Shown piece after piece: positions 61,758 to 64,000 of a stretch of 64,000 nucleotides of DNA. A program made the position numbers and the translations under genes. Source of the DNA: SXXH01 sp041165735 (GTDB lineage Bacteria > Planctomycetota > UBA1135 > GCA-002686595); contig JBKDQQ010000052.1 of NCBI GenBank assembly GCA_046341775.1, forward strand, positions 11,202 to 75,201, written 5' to 3'. The first letter of the stretch is position 1; each line of letters begins with the position of its first letter. The notes under the pieces were generated by a model. It did not search any database, was not told the DNA's origin, and worked only from the letters and a program-made list of their open reading frames with translations.

Positions 61758-62465
61758 ATGGCCGAGTTCGTCGAGGAGGACCCGCCGGGCGCGCCCGAGT
61801 GGATCGTCACCTTCAGCGACATGGTGTCGCTGCTCGTGACCTTCTTCGTGCTGCTCCTGACCTTCTCGTCCGTCTCGGACCGTCCCGTGCCGAGCTCCGA
61901 CACCAAGACGCCCATCGGCCTGTTCGAGAGCACCGCCAAGTCGGTCGCCGCGCGCCAGATCGAGTTGATGACGCGCGACCAGACCGACTACGCGCTCGGC
62001 AGCATCGCGCCTCACGCGCGCCCGCCCGAGGATCTGCTGCAGTCGGTCGTCGACATGGGCCGCAAGCTGCGGCCCGGCGAGACGCCGCTCGACGTGCTGT
62101 CGGGCGGAGCGACCTGGCGCTTGCGCTTCCAACCCGAAACGGCCTTCGCGGCGCGCTCCGTCGAACCCAACGCCGCGCTGCGCAAGTCGCTCGCCACGAT
62201 CGCGGAGGCGTTGCGCGCCTACGATGTCGAGGTCGTCGTCGAAGGCGCGGCGGATCGCGCGTTCGCCGCGACCGACGAGCACCCCGAGCGCGCCGACCAG
62301 GCCTTGGCGCGCGCCTTGGCGATGGCCTCGCTGCTGGCGGAGGGCGGCCTGCGCCCCGGACGCATCTCGTGCTCCACGCACCGCGTCGAGGTGGTGGACG
62401 GGCGCTCGACCCGACTCGACAACGAAGGCCTCGAGCTGCGCGTCATCCCGCGCGGGAAGGGCTGA
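61758..62465 (+). CDS. motB: MotB-like stator protein, first copy
   Basis: A 235-residue protein with a short cytoplasmic tail and one helix, WIVTFSDMVSLLVTFFVLLLTFSS, whose aspartate D21 matches the proton-carrying Asp of MotB. The periplasmic part is an OmpA-like peptidoglycan-binding domain, but the usual GHTD is GAAD and the NRRVE motif is NEGLELRV. That suggests weak or altered peptidoglycan binding. It begins 3 bases after motA. An ion-binding subunit that pairs with MotA is likely. Confidence 0.85.
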   Translation: MAEFVEEDPPGAPEWIVTFSDMVSLLVTFFVLLLTFSSVSDRPVPSSDTKTPIGLFESTAKSVAARQIELMTRDQTDYALGSIAPHARPPEDLLQSVVDMGRKLRPGETPLDVLSGGATWRLRFQPETAFAARSVEPNAALRKSLATIAEALRAYDVEVVVEGAADRAFAATDEHPERADQALARALAMASLLAEGGLRPGRISCSTHRVEVVDGRSTRLDNEGLELRVIPRGKG

Positions 62466-62468
62466 ACC

Positions 62469-63158
62469 GTGGCGCTCGAGGAACCGGAAGACAAGAAGAC
62501 GCCCATCCCCGGCTGGCTGGTGTCGTTCGGGGACATGATGACCTTGATCCTGACCTTCTTCATCCTGCTCGTGTCCTTGTCCAGCACGCGCGACGCCGGC
62601 CTGATGGCTTCGGCGCTGGGCAGCTTCGACCTGCGGCTGAAGGTCTCCCCCACGCCCGAGGACCTCTCGGGCCAGCAGCAGCGCGAACTGCTCGACGCGA
62701 CGCGCGCGCGCTTCAACCTTCCGCCCGTGGACGCCGAGGACCGCGCCGAGCCGGAGGAGGCGCAGCTCGTCGAAGTCGTCGACGCCGCCTCGCTCGAACG
62801 CTTGCCGCGCCGCAACGAACAACTGTTCCCGGACATCGCCGTGTTCGAAGGCGTGCGCACGACTCTCACGGGCGACGAGCTCGCTCGCTTGCGCTCGCGG
62901 GTCGAATGGCTGCGACCTGGCCCGGACGAGCTGCTCGTGCTCGAGGTCCAGCCGGACGACGCGCCCGATCGCGGCGAGGCGCTGGCGCGCTCGCGCCAGC
63001 GCGCGGAGCACTTGCGCGCCGTGCTCGTCGACCAATGCGGCTTCCGCGCGACGCGCGTCGAGACGCGCGTCGCGCCCTTCGGCCACGAGCGCCACAGGGC
63101 GCCCGCGGGCGAAGCGCGCGCCCGCATGCTGCGCATCGTCGGCGCGAACCGCGCCTGA
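62469..63158 (+). CDS. MotB-like stator protein, second copy
   Basis: A 229-residue protein starting at GTG 62469, 3 bases after the first motB. The membrane segment PGWLVSFGDMMTLILTFFILLVSLSS has the conserved Asp (D22). The C-terminal part is a further diverged OmpA-like fold, with VLEVQPDDAPDRGEALARSRQRAEHLRAVL where the SxxRA repeat would be, and no NRRVE. The two MotB-like proteins are only distantly alike outside the helix. It may be a second stator subunit or an assembly factor. Confidence 0.8.
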   Translation: MALEEPEDKKTPIPGWLVSFGDMMTLILTFFILLVSLSSTRDAGLMASALGSFDLRLKVSPTPEDLSGQQQRELLDATRARFNLPPVDAEDRAEPEEAQLVEVVDAASLERLPRRNEQLFPDIAVFEGVRTTLTGDELARLRSRVEWLRPGPDELLVLEVQPDDAPDRGEALARSRQRAEHLRAVLVDQCGFRATRVETRVAPFGHERHRAPAGEARARMLRIVGANRA

Positions 63159-63248
63159 GCGGCGTCGCGGCGGGCCGCGGGCGATCCTGCTCGCGTCCAG
63201 CCTCCCGCAGGACGCCCGCGTTCGCATCGCCACGCTTCCCGCCCTACC

Positions 63249-64000
63249 ATGCGGCTTCCACCGAGGACCGCCATGCTCCTACCCGCACTCTGCGCCGCCT
63301 TCGCCCCGCTCGTCGCCACCATCCAGGACGACGAGGAGATCCCGGACGGCAACACGCTCGTCAAGCCGTCGCTCCTGGCCGATGTCGACTCCATCGTCGC
63401 CGGAGCGCGGTTCGACCTGATCCTGCGCTTCGAGATCGAGCCCAAGTGGCACGTCTACTGGACCAACCCGGGCGACGCCGGACAGGCGTTGCTCGCCGAC
63501 ATCAAGGCGCCCGAGGGCTTCGTGCTCGGCGCGCCGCGCCACCCGTGGCCGCACCGCCTCGACCAGGAGGGCGACATCGTCGCCTACGTGCACGAGAAGG
63601 AGGTCGTCATGCTGGCCTCGGTCGTGGCCCCCGCCGAGATCGTCGAAGGCCGCCAGTACGAGTTCTCGTTCGCGGCGCGCTGGCTCGTGTGCACGGAGCT
63701 GTGCGTGCCCGGCGAGGGCAAGGCCTCGCTGTCGCTCGCGGGATCCAAGGCCTCGAAGCCCGCCAACGAAGCGCTCGCGGCTTCCGCGCGCAAGCACCTG
63801 CCGCAGTCGATGGACAAGTTGCCGCTGGCGAAGCTCGTCGTCGAAGGCGCGCACGACAAGCCCGTGCTGCACGCCACCGTGCCGGGCGCGCAGGAGCTCG
63901 AGTTCTTCCCGCACCTCGATCCGCGTGTCAAGATGACTGGACGCACGCGCGAGGCCGGCAAGTCCGGCGCCAAGCTGGTGGCGGACTTCGCCGTCAAGCC
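63249..64000 (+). CDS. DsbD-like protein N-terminal domain (3' end outside window)
   Basis: The frame is open from 63249 to the right edge, giving 250 residues. The ATG at 63249 provides basic residues (MRLPPRTAM) before the hydrophobic core; ATG 63273 is the alternative. The mature part is the DsbD N-terminal/DsbC-like beta-sandwich: KWHVYWTNPGDAGQ, HRLDQEGDIVAYVHEKEVVML, and the paired cysteines CTELC (about 148 and 152). Full-length members continue into a membrane domain and a thioredoxin domain that carry electrons to periplasmic substrates. A one-mismatch palindrome lies at 63927-63942. Confidence 0.78.
   Translation, partial: MRLPPRTAMLLPALCAAFAPLVATIQDDEEIPDGNTLVKPSLLADVDSIVAGARFDLILRFEIEPKWHVYWTNPGDAGQALLADIKAPEGFVLGAPRHPWPHRLDQEGDIVAYVHEKEVVMLASVVAPAEIVEGRQYEFSFAARWLVCTELCVPGEGKASLSLAGSKASKPANEALAASARKHLPQSMDKLPLAKLVVEGAHDKPVLHATVPGAQELEFFPHLDPRVKMTGRTREAGKSGAKLVADFAVK
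63927..63942. repeat. Dispersed palindrome copy 10 (one mismatch)
   Basis: GTCAA GATGAC TGGAC, one mismatch in the right half, 6-bp spacer, inside the DsbD-like gene (Val-Lys-Met-Thr-Gly). The left side extends to TGTCAA. Confidence 0.55.

Noticed and set aside
602..63942. The palindrome as an FNR/CRP operator
   Set aside because: The 6-base spacing equals that of CRP sites, but the half-site GTCAA lacks the conserved GA step, and most copies lie deep inside genes, not in promoters.
1..64000. CRISPR array, prophage, IS element or integrase
   Set aside because: I looked for regular direct repeats with unique spacers, transposase/integrase motifs and phage genes and saw none; the only tandem repeats are the short ones after the tRNA and the GC duplication.

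Overview
The window is a 64 kb stretch of very GC-rich (about 73 % by eye) bacterial chromosome, almost fully coding, with about 53 protein genes, one tRNA-Leu and few gaps above 200 bases. The gene set points to Planctomycetota, probably a high-GC deep-branching lineage. The evidence is a DUF1080/beta-propeller/cytochrome c fusion with a signal peptide, a secreted protein with a Cys-rich C-terminal domain of a kind I associate with planctomycetes, a PPi-type phosphofructokinase, and CPCC and DUF2325 proteins. The phylum call is inference; there is no rRNA to confirm it. No prophage, IS element, CRISPR array or integrase is visible.

Layout. 1-7.7 kb: the end-truncated gene of a secreted protein of unknown function, an isocitrate/isopropylmalate-dehydrogenase-family enzyme, then surface-glycan genes (DegT aminotransferase, flippase, GT4 glycosyltransferase) and an SDR. 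7.7-17.1 kb: a tightly overlapping six-gene minus-strand operon with three glycosyltransferases, an ABC exporter, a tandem APH-like kinase and an alginate-export-type outer-membrane barrel; it looks like a complete make-modify-export unit for an unknown glycan or glycolipid. 17.1-21.7 kb: a good sigma-54 promoter, a secreted repeat protein and a beta-helix lipoprotein whose frame is broken by a 109-bp almost A/T-free duplication. 21.7-31.6 kb: molybdopterin oxidoreductase with two lipoproteins, two more glycosyltransferases, an FHA membrane protein, a small ABC exporter, DedA and RsfS. 31.7-39.5 kb: thioredoxin/DUF255 protein, membrane glycosyltransferase-like protein and a MacB-like ATPase/two-permease/adaptor set. 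39.7-50.4 kb: the large cytochrome fusion, a 3'-5' exonuclease, a matrixin protease with TIG domains and a MYXO-CTERM-like tail, HDOD, cupredoxin-like and PFK genes. 50.6-64 kb: tRNA-Leu(GAG), a class I aminotransferase, DUF2325, CPCC, WD40, di-haem peroxidase and HD-phosphohydrolase genes, a flagellar stator operon with one motA and two motB-like genes, and the start of a DsbD-like gene.

The most unusual signal is not a gene. A palindrome, GTCAA-N6-TTGAC (best as TGTCAAR-N4-YTTGACA), occurs ten times (six perfect, four with one mismatch), always with exactly six bases between half-sites. Most copies lie inside unrelated genes, where they force codons that are rare in this genome; three lie where convergent genes end, one of them inside a long terminator-like hairpin. 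It behaves like a dispersed, highly iterated palindrome or a chromosome-organising site rather than an ordinary operator. A second recurring signal is a TANNNT element 5-8 bases before the start codon of eight genes, which suggests widespread leaderless transcription.
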